Source: HRBIN15 sp039630445
Lineage (GTDB): Bacteria > Armatimonadota > Fimbriimonadia > Fimbriimonadales > GBS-DC
Assembly: GCA_039630445.1 (NCBI GenBank)
Contig: JBCNVA010000162.1
Coordinates: 1-15,502, forward strand
DNA: 15,502 bases
Reading direction: 5' to 3'
The stretch's first letter is position 1, and each line of letters begins with the position of its first letter. A program made the translations under genes and the position numbers. Positions 1 to 8,131 of the stretch are shown here, one piece after another. The notes below the pieces were generated by a model that was given only the letters and a program-made list of their open reading frames with translations, ran no database searches and had not been told where the DNA came from.

Positions 1-1
1 C

Positions 2-73
2 AGCGGCTATGCCGAAAAGGTCGCTCGCGAACGCGGCACAGCGGCGGCGGATGCAGGCTATCCGGGCGCATGA
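2..73 (+). CDS. 3' end of an unidentified upstream gene (partial)
   Basis: The window opens inside what is probably a coding region. The frame starting at base 2 reads SGYAEKVARERGTAAADAGYPGA and stops at TGA 71-73. Its codons (CGC, GGC, GCG, GAA) match those favoured by neighbouring genes. A competing frame starting at base 3 stays open to TAA 123-125. It gives a Lys/Arg/Gln-rich tail and its stop lies in the first bases of the repeat block. I cannot identify a family from either tail and chose the first frame on codon use alone. Confidence 0.3.
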   Translation, partial: SGYAEKVARERGTAAADAGYPGA

Positions 74-122
74 GGTGCAAAAGGCAAGGGAAAAGCAGCT
101 TGCAAGTTTGCCACACCTCAAC

Positions 123-367
123 TAATACCAATCGGGATTCAAGGAGCGTAGTTTCGTCGGCGGGGACGCCGACGCTACGCAGAGCGTGTTCGTAGCGTCG
201 GCGTCTCGCTGACGCTACGCAGAGCGTGTTCGTAGCATCGGCGTCTCGCTGACGCTACGCAGAGCGTGTCCGTAGCATCGGCGTCTCGCCGACGCTACGC
301 AGAGCGTGTCCGTAGCGTCGGCGTCTCGCCGACGGCATCACGGCGTTTGAAACGCTAATTGGTATAA
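123..367. repeat. MITE-like repeat: four 40-bp hairpin units between terminal inverted repeats
   Basis: Four head-to-tail 40-base units lie at 171-210, 211-250, 251-290 and 291-330, differing by only a few C/T or G/A changes. Each carries inverted arms of about 13 bases (CGCCGACGCTACG and its complement) that can fold into a hairpin. A separate perfect hairpin (stems 155-162 and 167-174, loop GGGA) precedes them. The block is bounded by TAATACCAAT (124-132 region) and ATTGGTATAA (358-367), which are complementary ends. A one-unit relative with the same core and end is at 9114-9243. This looks like a non-autonomous dispersed element. It carries no gene and ends 8 bases before the tsaB start. 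Confidence 0.8.
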
Positions 368-375
368 GCCAGACT

Positions 376-1065
376 ATGCAGCCATCGGACGATTCGTGGT
401 TGCTCGCGCTTGAGTCCACAGGGGCGATCTGTGGCGCGGCGCTGGTACGGGGTGGCGCGTTGCTGGGCAGTGTGCGCCTGCAGCACGGGCTGAACCTATC
501 GGGCAACTTGCTTCACGCCACTGAATGGCTGCTTCAGCGTTGCCAGTTGACGCTATCTCAGGTGGATGCGTTTGCGGTCGATGTAGGGCCTGGCTCCTTC
601 ACAGGGCTGAAAATCGGCGTGATGCTTGCCAAGACCTGGGCACACGCGCTGGCGAAGTCGCTGGTGGGCGTTTCAGCGTTCGAAGCGTGCGCTACACTGG
701 CGCCTGAGGGGCTACCGCGGCTGGTGGCATTGCCTGCGCGGCGTGATGCGCTCTATCTCCAATGGCTATTGCCCGACCCGCAGCCGCCCGCGATGGTCAA
801 ACAATCCAGTCTGTCCGACTGGCTCAGGCGCACACGCCCCACGAGCATAGACTTGCTGCTCGTGATTGGCACGGTTCAGGCGCGTGAATGGCTCCAGCCG
901 CTGCTTCCGAACGCGCTCTATCAGGTCATTGAAGCCCCTGACCCAGTAGGGGTGGCGCTGGCAGGCTGGCGACGCTTCCAGGCAGGCGAGACGGTGCATC
1001 CCTTTCGGCTCACCCCACTCTATATCCAGCCCCCCTCCATCACGCCACCCAAAGCCGCCCGATAG
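376..1065 (+). CDS. tsaB: tRNA threonylcarbamoyladenosine biosynthesis protein TsaB
   Basis: This is TsaB, the catalytically inactive ASKHA-fold partner of TsaD. With TsaD and TsaE it transfers the threonylcarbamoyl group to A37 of ANN-decoding tRNAs (t6A) in the cytoplasm. The 229-residue length is normal. The N-terminal strand WLLALESTGAICGAALV (about residues 8-24) corresponds to the family's first phosphate-type loop, and GPGSFTGLKIG (71-81) is the hallmark TsaB motif. The ATG at 376 places that first strand at the expected distance. No clear Shine-Dalgarno is visible, because the repeat block ends only 8 bases upstream, so promoter and leader must lie in the repeat or in the gene before it. 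The LCP gene follows 60 bases later on the same strand. Confidence 0.93.
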   Translation: MQPSDDSWLLALESTGAICGAALVRGGALLGSVRLQHGLNLSGNLLHATEWLLQRCQLTLSQVDAFAVDVGPGSFTGLKIGVMLAKTWAHALAKSLVGVSAFEACATLAPEGLPRLVALPARRDALYLQWLLPDPQPPAMVKQSSLSDWLRRTRPTSIDLLLVIGTVQAREWLQPLLPNALYQVIEAPDPVGVALAGWRRFQAGETVHPFRLTPLYIQPPSITPPKAAR

Positions 1066-1125
1066 CGTGGTATTCGTTTGGCGTCGTGAATGACGCGATT
1101 TGTTCAGGTATACTTTGGCGTGCGC

Positions 1126-2139
1126 ATGGCAACACAAAGCAGGGAGGAACGGCAAGTTCGGCAGAAGCGTCCCGCACGGAGGCGGGCGCGACGCATCTTC
1201 TGGGCAAGTTTCTGGGTGCTTTTCTGGCTGGGCGGGCTGCTGCTGGGCGCCGCACTGGGCTACCTCTCATTTGCAGGGGAGGGCAGCATGCGCCGCGCCC
1301 TGATTGCCTATGTTCGGGGTGAGACACGCCCCGAGGTCGCGTTCCCGCTGCAAGATGCTGTCACCGTGCTGGTCGTTGGTGCGGATGAGAACCGCGACCG
1401 CTACAAGCGCGTCATAAGTACCGCCGCCCGTACCGACACAATTATGCTGGCACGCTTCGACTTCCGCAATCGGCGCGTCGATGTGATCTCCATCCCACGC
1501 GATACGCTGGTTCGTATCCCACGCCACGGTTGGGGCAAAATCAACGCTGCCCATGTGCTGGGGGGTCCCCAGCTGCTCAGCGAAACGGTCAGCACCCTGC
1601 TGGGGCACATCAAGATCGACCACTTGGCGATTGTGAGCTATAAAGCGTTTGAGGAAGCGGTCGACGCGATGGGCGGAGTGACGATAGAAGTCGAGAAGCG
1701 GATGTATTATCACGACAACTGGGGCGACCTGCACATCGATCTGAAGCCGGGCGTACAGCATCTCAACGGCAAGCAAGCACTCGGCTATGTGCGATTTCGC
1801 TACACCGACAGCGATTTTCATCGCATCGAGCGGCAGCAGAAGTTTTTACGCGCAGTCAAGGAACGACTCCAGAAGCCCTCGGTCTGGCTGCGCGCCCCCT
1901 ACATCCTGAACGCGGCGCTGCGCAACACGCGCACGACGCTGGCGTATGAGCAGATTCTGGCACTTGCCCTGTTCGCCCGCGAACTGCCTCAGGAGCGGAT
2001 TCGCATGCAGACGCTGCCTGTGCGCCACGGGCGCGGCACCGACCTTATCGTAAAGCGCGAGGAAGCGGCTCAGCTGCTGCGCGAGATGGGCTTCTGGGAG
2101 GATGCCCCTATCTCTTCCAGCTATTTGCAACCCCGATGA
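1126..2139 (+). CDS. LytR-CpsA-Psr (LCP) family cell-wall polymer ligase
   Basis: LCP proteins transfer undecaprenyl-linked glycopolymers onto peptidoglycan outside the membrane. The 337 residues comprise a short, very basic cytoplasmic tail (about 1-23, many Arg), one transmembrane helix (24-47) and an extracellular LCP domain (about 78-240). Its motifs are RTDT (102-105), SIPRD (122-126, the Arg/Asp that bind pyrophosphate and metal), KIN, and VRFRYTDSDFHRIERQQ (from 222). There is no C-terminal LytR_C domain. I chose ATG 1126 because it gives the usual short basic N-terminus. An in-frame ATG at 1090 would add 12 residues. A TATACT box at 1109-1114 lies just before 1126. The stop overlaps the next start (ATGA), so the pseudopilin is probably translationally coupled. 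Confidence 0.92.
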   Translation: MATQSREERQVRQKRPARRRARRIFWASFWVLFWLGGLLLGAALGYLSFAGEGSMRRALIAYVRGETRPEVAFPLQDAVTVLVVGADENRDRYKRVISTAARTDTIMLARFDFRNRRVDVISIPRDTLVRIPRHGWGKINAAHVLGGPQLLSETVSTLLGHIKIDHLAIVSYKAFEEAVDAMGGVTIEVEKRMYYHDNWGDLHIDLKPGVQHLNGKQALGYVRFRYTDSDFHRIERQQKFLRAVKERLQKPSVWLRAPYILNAALRNTRTTLAYEQILALALFARELPQERIRMQTLPVRHGRGTDLIVKREEAAQLLREMGFWEDAPISSSYLQPR

Positions 2140-2915
2140 ACCGCTCTGGCTTGACACGGCTCGAAAAGTTGGCACTGGGCGTAGCAGGGGCGGTCTTTCT
2201 GCTGGTGCTGATCCCGCTCTATCAGCAGGTGGTCGATATCAAACGCACTGCAGACTGCCTTTCAAACCTAAAGGAGATCGCCACCGCGCTAAATCTGTAT
2301 CAGATGGACTATGGAGGGGCACTACCTGTAGCTTATTATGCGGATGCAGGGGGACAGCCGTTGCAGGACGCGCAGGGGCGACCGCTCACTTGGGTGCTGG
2401 GCATCAGCGGATATGTGCGCAAGGAGCTGGAGCACGTCCTCCTATGCCCCGCTGACCCGCTCGGAGGCAGCACTCTCATCACCCATCCGCGCGACCCGAC
2501 GCGCATGCTGCGCCTCTCTTACGGCTTCTATGCACCCCTCTCAGCGCGTCGGGTGGCTGACCTCCCTAATCCTGGGCAGACCGTGTTGATTGCGGATAGC
2601 GTAGCGGGTGGGCAACTCGGCACGATAGACCCGCTCCCGCTTGCGGAGGGCAACGACGGCTTCGTGCTGACCTTTGATGACAGTCTACTCGCGCCGACCC
2701 CACAAAGCCGCTTTATCGCGCGGCTGGCTGTCTGGCGCATCCGCAACGACGGCGGATGGGTAGCGGGCAATCTACGCGCCTTTCACGGCAAGGGAGTTAA
2801 TGTGCTGCACGCCGATGGACATGTCGCCACACGCCCACCCACCATCATCTTACTGGAGCGCGAGCCAGACGGCAAAATCAAACCCCCGTGGAGCCTGCCC
2901 GAACCACGCAGGTAG
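2136..2915 (+). CDS. Type II secretion/type IV pilin-like protein with H-X9-DG motif (DUF1559-like)
   Basis: This is a pseudopilin-like protein of 259 residues. The prepilin peptidase site is unusual but recognisable as SG^LTRLE (residues 4-10), with Gly at -1 and Glu at +5. It is followed by a hydrophobic helix (about 11-29) and the family's typical CLSNLKEIATALNLYQMDYG (41-60), where Cys41 is conserved in many such proteins. The C-terminal signature H-X9-DG is exact (H217, then D227-G228 in HADGHV). These proteins are numerous in Armatimonadota and Planctomycetota. They are presumed to be inserted and assembled or retained at the envelope, but their roles are mostly unknown. The start overlaps the LCP stop by 4 bases, suggesting joint expression with a cell-wall ligase. 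Confidence 0.85.
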   Translation: MNRSGLTRLEKLALGVAGAVFLLVLIPLYQQVVDIKRTADCLSNLKEIATALNLYQMDYGGALPVAYYADAGGQPLQDAQGRPLTWVLGISGYVRKELEHVLLCPADPLGGSTLITHPRDPTRMLRLSYGFYAPLSARRVADLPNPGQTVLIADSVAGGQLGTIDPLPLAEGNDGFVLTFDDSLLAPTPQSRFIARLAVWRIRNDGGWVAGNLRAFHGKGVNVLHADGHVATRPPTIILLEREPDGKIKPPWSLPEPRR

Positions 2916-3008
2916 CAGTCGCTTGGAAGCCCTCAGAAAGGAGCTGGCACAAGAGAGCTTGGCAGGAGAAACCTGACGGCGCACGAAATATGTCCACAGG
3001 TGATCCCT

Positions 3009-4679
3009 ATGCAACTGGCAGAGACCATCGCAACGACGCGCACGGTACGCGCCCCACGCGGTCCCCACAAGACCGCCAAAGGCTGGATTCAGGAAGCTGC
3101 CAAGCGAATGCTGCTGAACAACTTAGACCCCGAAGTGGCAGAAAAACCGGAGGAGCTGATCGTCTATGGCGGGCGCGGCAAAGCGGCGCGCAGCTGGGAT
3201 GATCTGGAGCGTATCCTCCAAGTACTGGAACGCCTCGAAAACGACGAGACGCTGCTGGTGCAGTCGGGGCGTGCCGTAGGTGTGTTCAAAACGCACGAGC
3301 GTGCACCGCGCGTAATTCTTGCCAACTCGAACCTCGTGCCGAAATGGGCGACCTGGGAGGTGTTCGATGAGCTGGAGCGCGCGGGGCTGATCATGTTCGG
3401 GCAGATGACCGCTGGCAGCTGGATTTATATCGGCACGCAGGGCATCCTGCAGGGCACTTACGAGACCTTCCTCGCGGCTGCCAAGAAGCATTTTGGGGGC
3501 ACGCTGCGCGGCACGATTACCGTCACCGCCGGGCTGGGCGGCATGGGCGGCGCACAGCCTTTAGCCGTCACGCTGAACGAAGGCGTCGCTATCATCGTGG
3601 AGGTGGATCCGCACCGCATCCGGCGACGGCTCGAAACGAACTCTCTCGATACTTTGACGGAAAGCTTGGATGAGGCACTCCGCATAGCGGAGGAGGCAAA
3701 GCGCAAGGGCGAGTCGCTCTCCATCGGACTGCTGGGCAACGCCGCCGATATCCTGCCCCGCATGGTCAAACTTGGCTTCATTCCCGATCTGGTGACCGAC
3801 CAGACCAGCGCGCATGACCCGCTCTACGGCTATGTGCCGCTTCTGAAGCCGGGGGAGGATCTGGAAACGCTGCGTCGCACCGATCCTGAGAGCGTGCGCC
3901 GCCGCGCTATGGAATCGATGGCGATCCACTGTGAGGCAATCGTGCAGATGCAGCGGGCAGGCGCCATTGCTTTTGATTACGGCAACAATCTGCGAGCGTT
4001 CGCGAAGGAGGGCGGTTTCGCCGATGCTTTTAGCTACCCCGGCTTTGTGCCTGCCTTCATCCGTGACCAGTTCTGCGAGGGGCGTGGTCCCTTCCGATGG
4101 GTCGCCCTGTCGGGCAATCCCGAGGACATCTACAAAACGGATGAGGCTATTCTGAAGCTATTCCCAGAGGATGAGGGGCTGCGTCGCTGGCTCACGAAGG
4201 GCGTCAAAAAGTTCAAGTTTCAGGGGCTGCCCGCGCGCATCTGCTGGCTCGGCTACGGCGAGCGCGACAAGGCAGGGCTGCTGTTTAATGAGATGGTGCG
4301 TCGAGGCGAGCTGGAAGCCCCTATTGTGATCGGGCGCGACCATCTGGACGGCGGCAGCGTTGCTAGCCCCTACCGCGAGACCGAGGCGATGCTCGATGGC
4401 TCCGATGCAATCGCCGATTGGCCCCTGCTCAACTTTGCGCTGAACGCGGTCTCAGGTGCGGCGTGGGTCAGCTTCCACCATGGTGGGGGCGTCGGCATGG
4501 GCTACTCGCTGCACGCGGGGCAGGTGTGCGTGGCAGACGGCTCCGACGAAGCTGCATGGCGTATCGAGCGCGTGCTGACCAACGACCCCGGCACGGCGAT
4601 TATGCGCCACGCCCATGCCGGCTATGAAAAGGCGAAGCAAATCGCCCGCGAACGCGGCGTCGATCTGTGCGGGTGGTGA
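3009..4679 (+). CDS. hutU: Urocanate hydratase (urocanase), EC 4.2.1.49
   Basis: HutU adds water to urocanate to give 4-imidazolone-5-propionate, the second step of histidine degradation, using tightly bound NAD+ as an electrophile in the cytoplasm. The 556-residue length is the family norm. Visible motifs are the Gly-rich NAD segment TAGLGGMGGAQP (about 172-184), the family signature FQGLPARICW with the conserved Cys at about residue 412, and HHGGGVGMGYSLHAGQV near the end. The start is decided by AGGTGAT (2998-3004), a good Shine-Dalgarno correctly spaced from ATG 3009. A GTG at 3000 lies inside that site. No other hut gene (hutH, hutI, hutG) is in the window. About 90 gene-free bases separate it from the pseudopilin, with no clear promoter seen. 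Confidence 0.97.
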   Translation: MQLAETIATTRTVRAPRGPHKTAKGWIQEAAKRMLLNNLDPEVAEKPEELIVYGGRGKAARSWDDLERILQVLERLENDETLLVQSGRAVGVFKTHERAPRVILANSNLVPKWATWEVFDELERAGLIMFGQMTAGSWIYIGTQGILQGTYETFLAAAKKHFGGTLRGTITVTAGLGGMGGAQPLAVTLNEGVAIIVEVDPHRIRRRLETNSLDTLTESLDEALRIAEEAKRKGESLSIGLLGNAADILPRMVKLGFIPDLVTDQTSAHDPLYGYVPLLKPGEDLETLRRTDPESVRRRAMESMAIHCEAIVQMQRAGAIAFDYGNNLRAFAKEGGFADAFSYPGFVPAFIRDQFCEGRGPFRWVALSGNPEDIYKTDEAILKLFPEDEGLRRWLTKGVKKFKFQGLPARICWLGYGERDKAGLLFNEMVRRGELEAPIVIGRDHLDGGSVASPYRETEAMLDGSDAIADWPLLNFALNAVSGAAWVSFHHGGGVGMGYSLHAGQVCVADGSDEAAWRIERVLTNDPGTAIMRHAHAGYEKAKQIARERGVDLCGW

Positions 4680-4730
4680 AACGCGCCCGCAAAGGCACTC
4701 ATTTTGAGGAGCCTGAACCCTACTTGCTTT

Positions 4731-5585
4731 CTATCCACCAGGTGGGGTCAGCACGGTGTTGTCGATGAGCCGCGCTTTGCCGAAGTAGACAGCAAGTGCC
4801 AGCAGAGTGGGACGCTCGATGCGGCTGACTGGCTCCAGCGTTTCCGCATCCACCAGCTCCACATAGTCGATCTGGGCAAGCGGCTCGTGGGCGAGTATTT
4901 CGTAGACGCCGCGCTGGATGCGCAGCGGATCCTGCTCGCCCGCCCGTACCTGTTCCTGCGCCCACTGCAGGCTGCGATAAAGCACCGTCGCTGCCTGACG
5001 CTCCTCAGGCGAAAGATAGGCGTTCCGCGAGGACATCGCCAGCCCGTCCGGTTCGCGCACAATCGGGCAGGGCACGATCTCTATTGGCAGGTTCAGGTCG
5101 CGCACCATCTGCTGGATGATGCGCAGCTGCTGATAGTCCTTTTCGCCAAAGTAGGCGCGGTCGGGCGTGACGATATTGAACAGCTTCAGCACGACGGTCG
5201 CCACGCCTTCGAAGTGCCCAGGGCGCGAGCGTCCGCACAGAGGCTGCGAAAGCTGTTTTACGCGCACCTCGGTCTGGAAGCCGGGCGGGTACATCTCGCT
5301 CACTTCGGGGTAAAAGAGGGCATCTACACCCACCGACTCTGCCATCTGGCGGTCGCGCTCGAAATCGCGCGGATAGCGTTCGTAGTCCTCGTGCGGACCG
5401 AACTGCAGTGGGTTGACAAAGAGGCTGACGATCACCGCGCCCCCATCGGCTTTGGCGCGGCGCATCAGGCTGAGGTGCCCCTCGTGAAAGTAGCCCATCG
5501 TGGGCACGAAGTGGATGGGGCGCCCCTGGCGGCGCTCCGCCTGTACCCAGTCACGCACCTCGCGAATTGTTCGCAAGATTTGCAT
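4731..5585 (-). CDS. panC: Pantothenate synthetase (pantoate-beta-alanine ligase), EC 6.3.2.1
   Basis: PanC joins pantoate and beta-alanine with ATP, through a pantoyl-adenylate, to make pantothenate for coenzyme A. The 284 residues match the family length. The nucleotide-binding start PTMGYFHEGHLSL (28-40) contains the HIGH-like HEGH (34-37). GEKDYQQL (147-154) and the KMSKS-like MSSRN (184-188) are in place, as is the C-terminal ARLIDN motif. An AGGA Shine-Dalgarno sits 7 bases before the start. It lies 21 bases downstream of the TPR gene on the same strand, so the two are probably co-transcribed. It converges on hutU with about 50 bases between the stops and no obvious terminator hairpin. 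Confidence 0.97.
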   Translation of the reverse strand: MQILRTIREVRDWVQAERRQGRPIHFVPTMGYFHEGHLSLMRRAKADGGAVIVSLFVNPLQFGPHEDYERYPRDFERDRQMAESVGVDALFYPEVSEMYPPGFQTEVRVKQLSQPLCGRSRPGHFEGVATVVLKLFNIVTPDRAYFGEKDYQQLRIIQQMVRDLNLPIEIVPCPIVREPDGLAMSSRNAYLSPEERQAATVLYRSLQWAQEQVRAGEQDPLRIQRGVYEILAHEPLAQIDYVELVDAETLEPVSRIERPTLLALAVYFGKARLIDNTVLTPPGG

Positions 5586-5606
5586 CGTGCGGTCCTGTTG
5601 GGGGGG

Positions 5607-7031
5607 TTATTCACCCAATCGCTTCAGATTGGCGCGTGCCTCCTCGAAACGCGGATCTATAGCCAGCGCCTGACGATAAAAGGTTTTCGCTTTGGCGATT
5701 TCGCCCTTGCGTTCGTAGGCAGCGCCGAGATTATTGAGCGCCGCAGGCGATTTCGGGTTCAGGCTCACTGCCCGCTCAAACGCCTGAATCGCTTCGTTGA
5801 GGCGATTCGTGCGCAACAGCACCAGTCCGAGGTTGTTCCAGGCGATGTCGGAGCGGTCGTTAAGCTTGATAGCAGCGCGATAGTGGGCTTCGGCGCCTTT
5901 CAGATCGCCCGTTTCCCGCAGCAGGTCGCCCAGCGCCAAGCGCGCTTCGAACTGCTGCGGGTTGGCAGCAAGCACCTGCTGATAGAGGCGCATCGCCTCC
6001 GCTTTCTCGCCCTTGAGACGCTTGGCGGTTGCGAGGTTGAGCCGTGCATCGTTCAGCTTCGGATTACGCTCCAGCGCGGTCTGCAACGCGGCAATGGCGT
6101 CATCCAGTCGCTTCTGGCGCAGGTAGACATAGCCCAGTTGTGCCAGTGCGTCGGCATCATCAGGGCGAAGATTCAGCGCGTTTTGCAGGGCGCTGGCAGC
6201 CGCTTGCAGGTTGCCCTGTTGCAGATGGAGGATGCCCAGGTTATAGTGCAGGTCGGGCAGGTTCGGATGGAGCGCAATCGCACGCTGCAGCGTTTGCTGG
6301 GCGCGTGCAGGGTTCTTGAGGCGAGCGTAGCACTCCGCTAACTTGAGCCAGCCCGCAGGGTCGCCGGGCGTTTTGGACAGCACCCGCTCCAGTTCTACCG
6401 CTGCCTCTTTGTACTGTCCCAGCTCCGCCAGCGCCAGCGCGTAGTTGTAGCGGAAGGTCGTATTATTCGGTTCCAGTTCGACGGCCTTCTGGTACATCTC
6501 GAAGGCACGGCGGGGCAAGCGTTGCATCTGGTACACATAGCCCAGATTGTTATAAGCGTTCGCGTCGCGCGGTTGCAGCTTAATCGCCTGCTGATAGTGC
6601 TGGATTGCTAATTGATATTGCTTGAGTTTGGTGTACAGGTTCGCGATGTTGTAGTGAGCATCAGCCGAATTGGGCTTGAGCGCAAGCGTCTTTTTGTACG
6701 CCTCGATCGCTTTTTCGAGTTGACCCGTATGCAGATAGGCATTCCCCAGATTGTTCCATGCTTCGGCGCTATTGGGCGTTTTTTGCACGGCTTTTTCTAA
6801 GATAGGCACCGCTTCTGCAGGTTTACCTGCCTTTAGATAGAGATAGCCCAGCCAATTGAGCACGGTTTTGTTGTCGGGTGCACGCTGATAGATCGCCTCG
6901 AATGCTTCGATCGCCTCGCGGATTTTGCCCTGATTCGCCAGGCGCACCGCTTCGCTCACGGAGGGGGTCTCTTGCGCCATAGCGAACAGCCCCAGCGCAA
7001 GCACCGTCATCCAGCCGATAAGCGTTTTCAT
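5607..7031 (-). CDS. Secreted/periplasmic tetratricopeptide-repeat protein (13 TPRs)
   Basis: A 474-residue protein. A Sec signal peptide (MKTLIGWMTVLALGLFAMA, cleavage likely before QET) is followed by thirteen contiguous 34-residue tetratricopeptide repeats and a short RANLKRLGE tail. No other domain is present. The repeats have the usual W-LG-Y and A-P-(D/N) spacing, for example WNNLGNAYLHTGQLEKAIEA. TPR solenoids are protein-binding scaffolds. The partner cannot be told, but the signal peptide places it outside the cytoplasm. The start at 7031 is supported by GGAGGAAA about 10 bases upstream. An ATG at 7052 would add 7 residues ahead of the signal peptide and include that site. It is the first gene of an apparent pair with panC, with no obvious functional link. 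Confidence 0.9.
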   Translation of the reverse strand: MKTLIGWMTVLALGLFAMAQETPSVSEAVRLANQGKIREAIEAFEAIYQRAPDNKTVLNWLGYLYLKAGKPAEAVPILEKAVQKTPNSAEAWNNLGNAYLHTGQLEKAIEAYKKTLALKPNSADAHYNIANLYTKLKQYQLAIQHYQQAIKLQPRDANAYNNLGYVYQMQRLPRRAFEMYQKAVELEPNNTTFRYNYALALAELGQYKEAAVELERVLSKTPGDPAGWLKLAECYARLKNPARAQQTLQRAIALHPNLPDLHYNLGILHLQQGNLQAAASALQNALNLRPDDADALAQLGYVYLRQKRLDDAIAALQTALERNPKLNDARLNLATAKRLKGEKAEAMRLYQQVLAANPQQFEARLALGDLLRETGDLKGAEAHYRAAIKLNDRSDIAWNNLGLVLLRTNRLNEAIQAFERAVSLNPKSPAALNNLGAAYERKGEIAKAKTFYRQALAIDPRFEEARANLKRLGE

Positions 7032-7186
7032 CGTTGAGTTTCCTCCATCCATTCATGCAATCGGCTCAGCGGGAGCCTTGCCCCTGCACTGTTTGTTCCA
7101 TCTCTGGAAGCTTCGCGCGAGATTCCCCAGCAATAGTGGGGCAAATCATCTGGCTTAGACTGCCCGCATGATACCTGAGTTTCAGC

Positions 7187-8122
7187 TTATGGGTAGATGA
7201 GGATCTCCTCACTGTTATGGCTTTTGGCGCGTGCGAGGTAGCCTGTGCCATCAGGGGTGCGCTCTTTGTGTGCCACGATAGAGGAGACGCCTTCTGCGAC
7301 TACATCGAACAGCTGTCCCACGCCCATCGGGTTGACCCCGATCAGGTGGGGGTGGCGCTGCGCCGCGGCGAGCAGCCCCGCTTCCCACGATTCGCACTGC
7401 TCTTTCGTCCACGGCAGCGGATTGAAGGAGGGCTGCACCGGCACCCGAGCACCTTTTTTGACCATTGCATCGACCAGTGCACTGAAGAAGGCGTCGTAGC
7501 AGATTAGCACACCGGTTTTACCTGCGGGCGTTTCGAACGGTGTGAGGTGCTCCGCATCCGCGGGGCACAGGTTCAAACCTGCCTCCTGCTCCAGCGGTAC
7601 AAGGTTCACCTTGCGCTGGATCAGGATGCGTTCGCCCGACGGGTTATACACATAGCAGGTGTTATACACGCACTCGCCGCTGGCGAGGGGCGCGCTACCC
7701 GCAATCAGCCAGCAGCGATAGGTACGCGCCGCCTCCGCGAAGGTCTCGTGATAGACCCGCTCCACGAAGGGGCTAAGGAGATGGATGAGCTTGCGCACCG
7801 CGGTGGCGAAGGCATCGGGCTGTTTACCCTGCTCCCGATCACTAAACGGGCTGAGGCGATATTTCTCCATCAGGCGCGTGCCCGCCTCCACGATGGTCTT
7901 GCTGGTGCGCACCCGCTCGAAATCTTGGGTAAAGAGTAGCCCCAGCCCCACATCCTCTGGGAAAGCGACCAGCAGCGATTTGTCAGGCACACGCTGACGC
8001 ACCGCACTTGTCAGCGCCAGCACACGCTTGCGGAACGCCTCCCGACTGCTGTAATCGTCCAACTTATACGCCATCTGAATGGCAGCAAAAGCAACCTTTT
8101 GTATCGAACGCCTCGTTCGCAT
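7187..8122 (-). CDS. Carbon-nitrogen hydrolase (nitrilase superfamily) protein
   Basis: A cytoplasmic amidase/nitrilase-fold enzyme of 311 residues that would hydrolyse a C-N bond in an amide or related substrate. The catalytic triad is recognisable: Glu56 in AFPEDVG, Lys171 in LIQRKVNLVP and Cys208 in GVLICYDAFF. The fold spans almost the whole protein, starting with KVAFAAIQM (9-17). The insert between the first Glu and the Lys is longer than in typical small members, so the substrate cannot be guessed and none of the well-known subfamilies stands out. The upstream TATAAT (8132-8137) ends 9 bases before the ATG and no Shine-Dalgarno is seen, so the message may be nearly leaderless. About 155 bases, with no clear gene, separate it from the TPR gene downstream. 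Confidence 0.87.
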   Translation of the reverse strand: MRTRRSIQKVAFAAIQMAYKLDDYSSREAFRKRVLALTSAVRQRVPDKSLLVAFPEDVGLGLLFTQDFERVRTSKTIVEAGTRLMEKYRLSPFSDREQGKQPDAFATAVRKLIHLLSPFVERVYHETFAEAARTYRCWLIAGSAPLASGECVYNTCYVYNPSGERILIQRKVNLVPLEQEAGLNLCPADAEHLTPFETPAGKTGVLICYDAFFSALVDAMVKKGARVPVQPSFNPLPWTKEQCESWEAGLLAAAQRHPHLIGVNPMGVGQLFDVVAEGVSSIVAHKERTPDGTGYLARAKSHNSEEILIYP

Positions 8123-8131
8123 CGTAGCAAA

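Noticed and set aside
171..330. Possible CRISPR array in the tandem repeats
   Set aside because: The 40-base units are contiguous with no unique spacers between them, and each unit is itself an inverted repeat.
255..506. Minus-strand open frame across the repeat and the start of tsaB
   Set aside because: It reads through the 40-base units and is antisense to tsaB; Arg/Ser/Pro-rich with no family.
4704..6341. 545-residue open frame on the plus strand
   Set aside because: It is antisense to panC and the TPR gene, both recognised with full motifs. Its His/Arg/Gln-rich translation has no domain and reflects GC-rich codon shadowing.
7125..7141. CCCCA/TGGGG hairpin after the nitrilase gene as terminator
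   Set aside because: 5-bp stem, 7-base loop and no following T-run; too weak to call.
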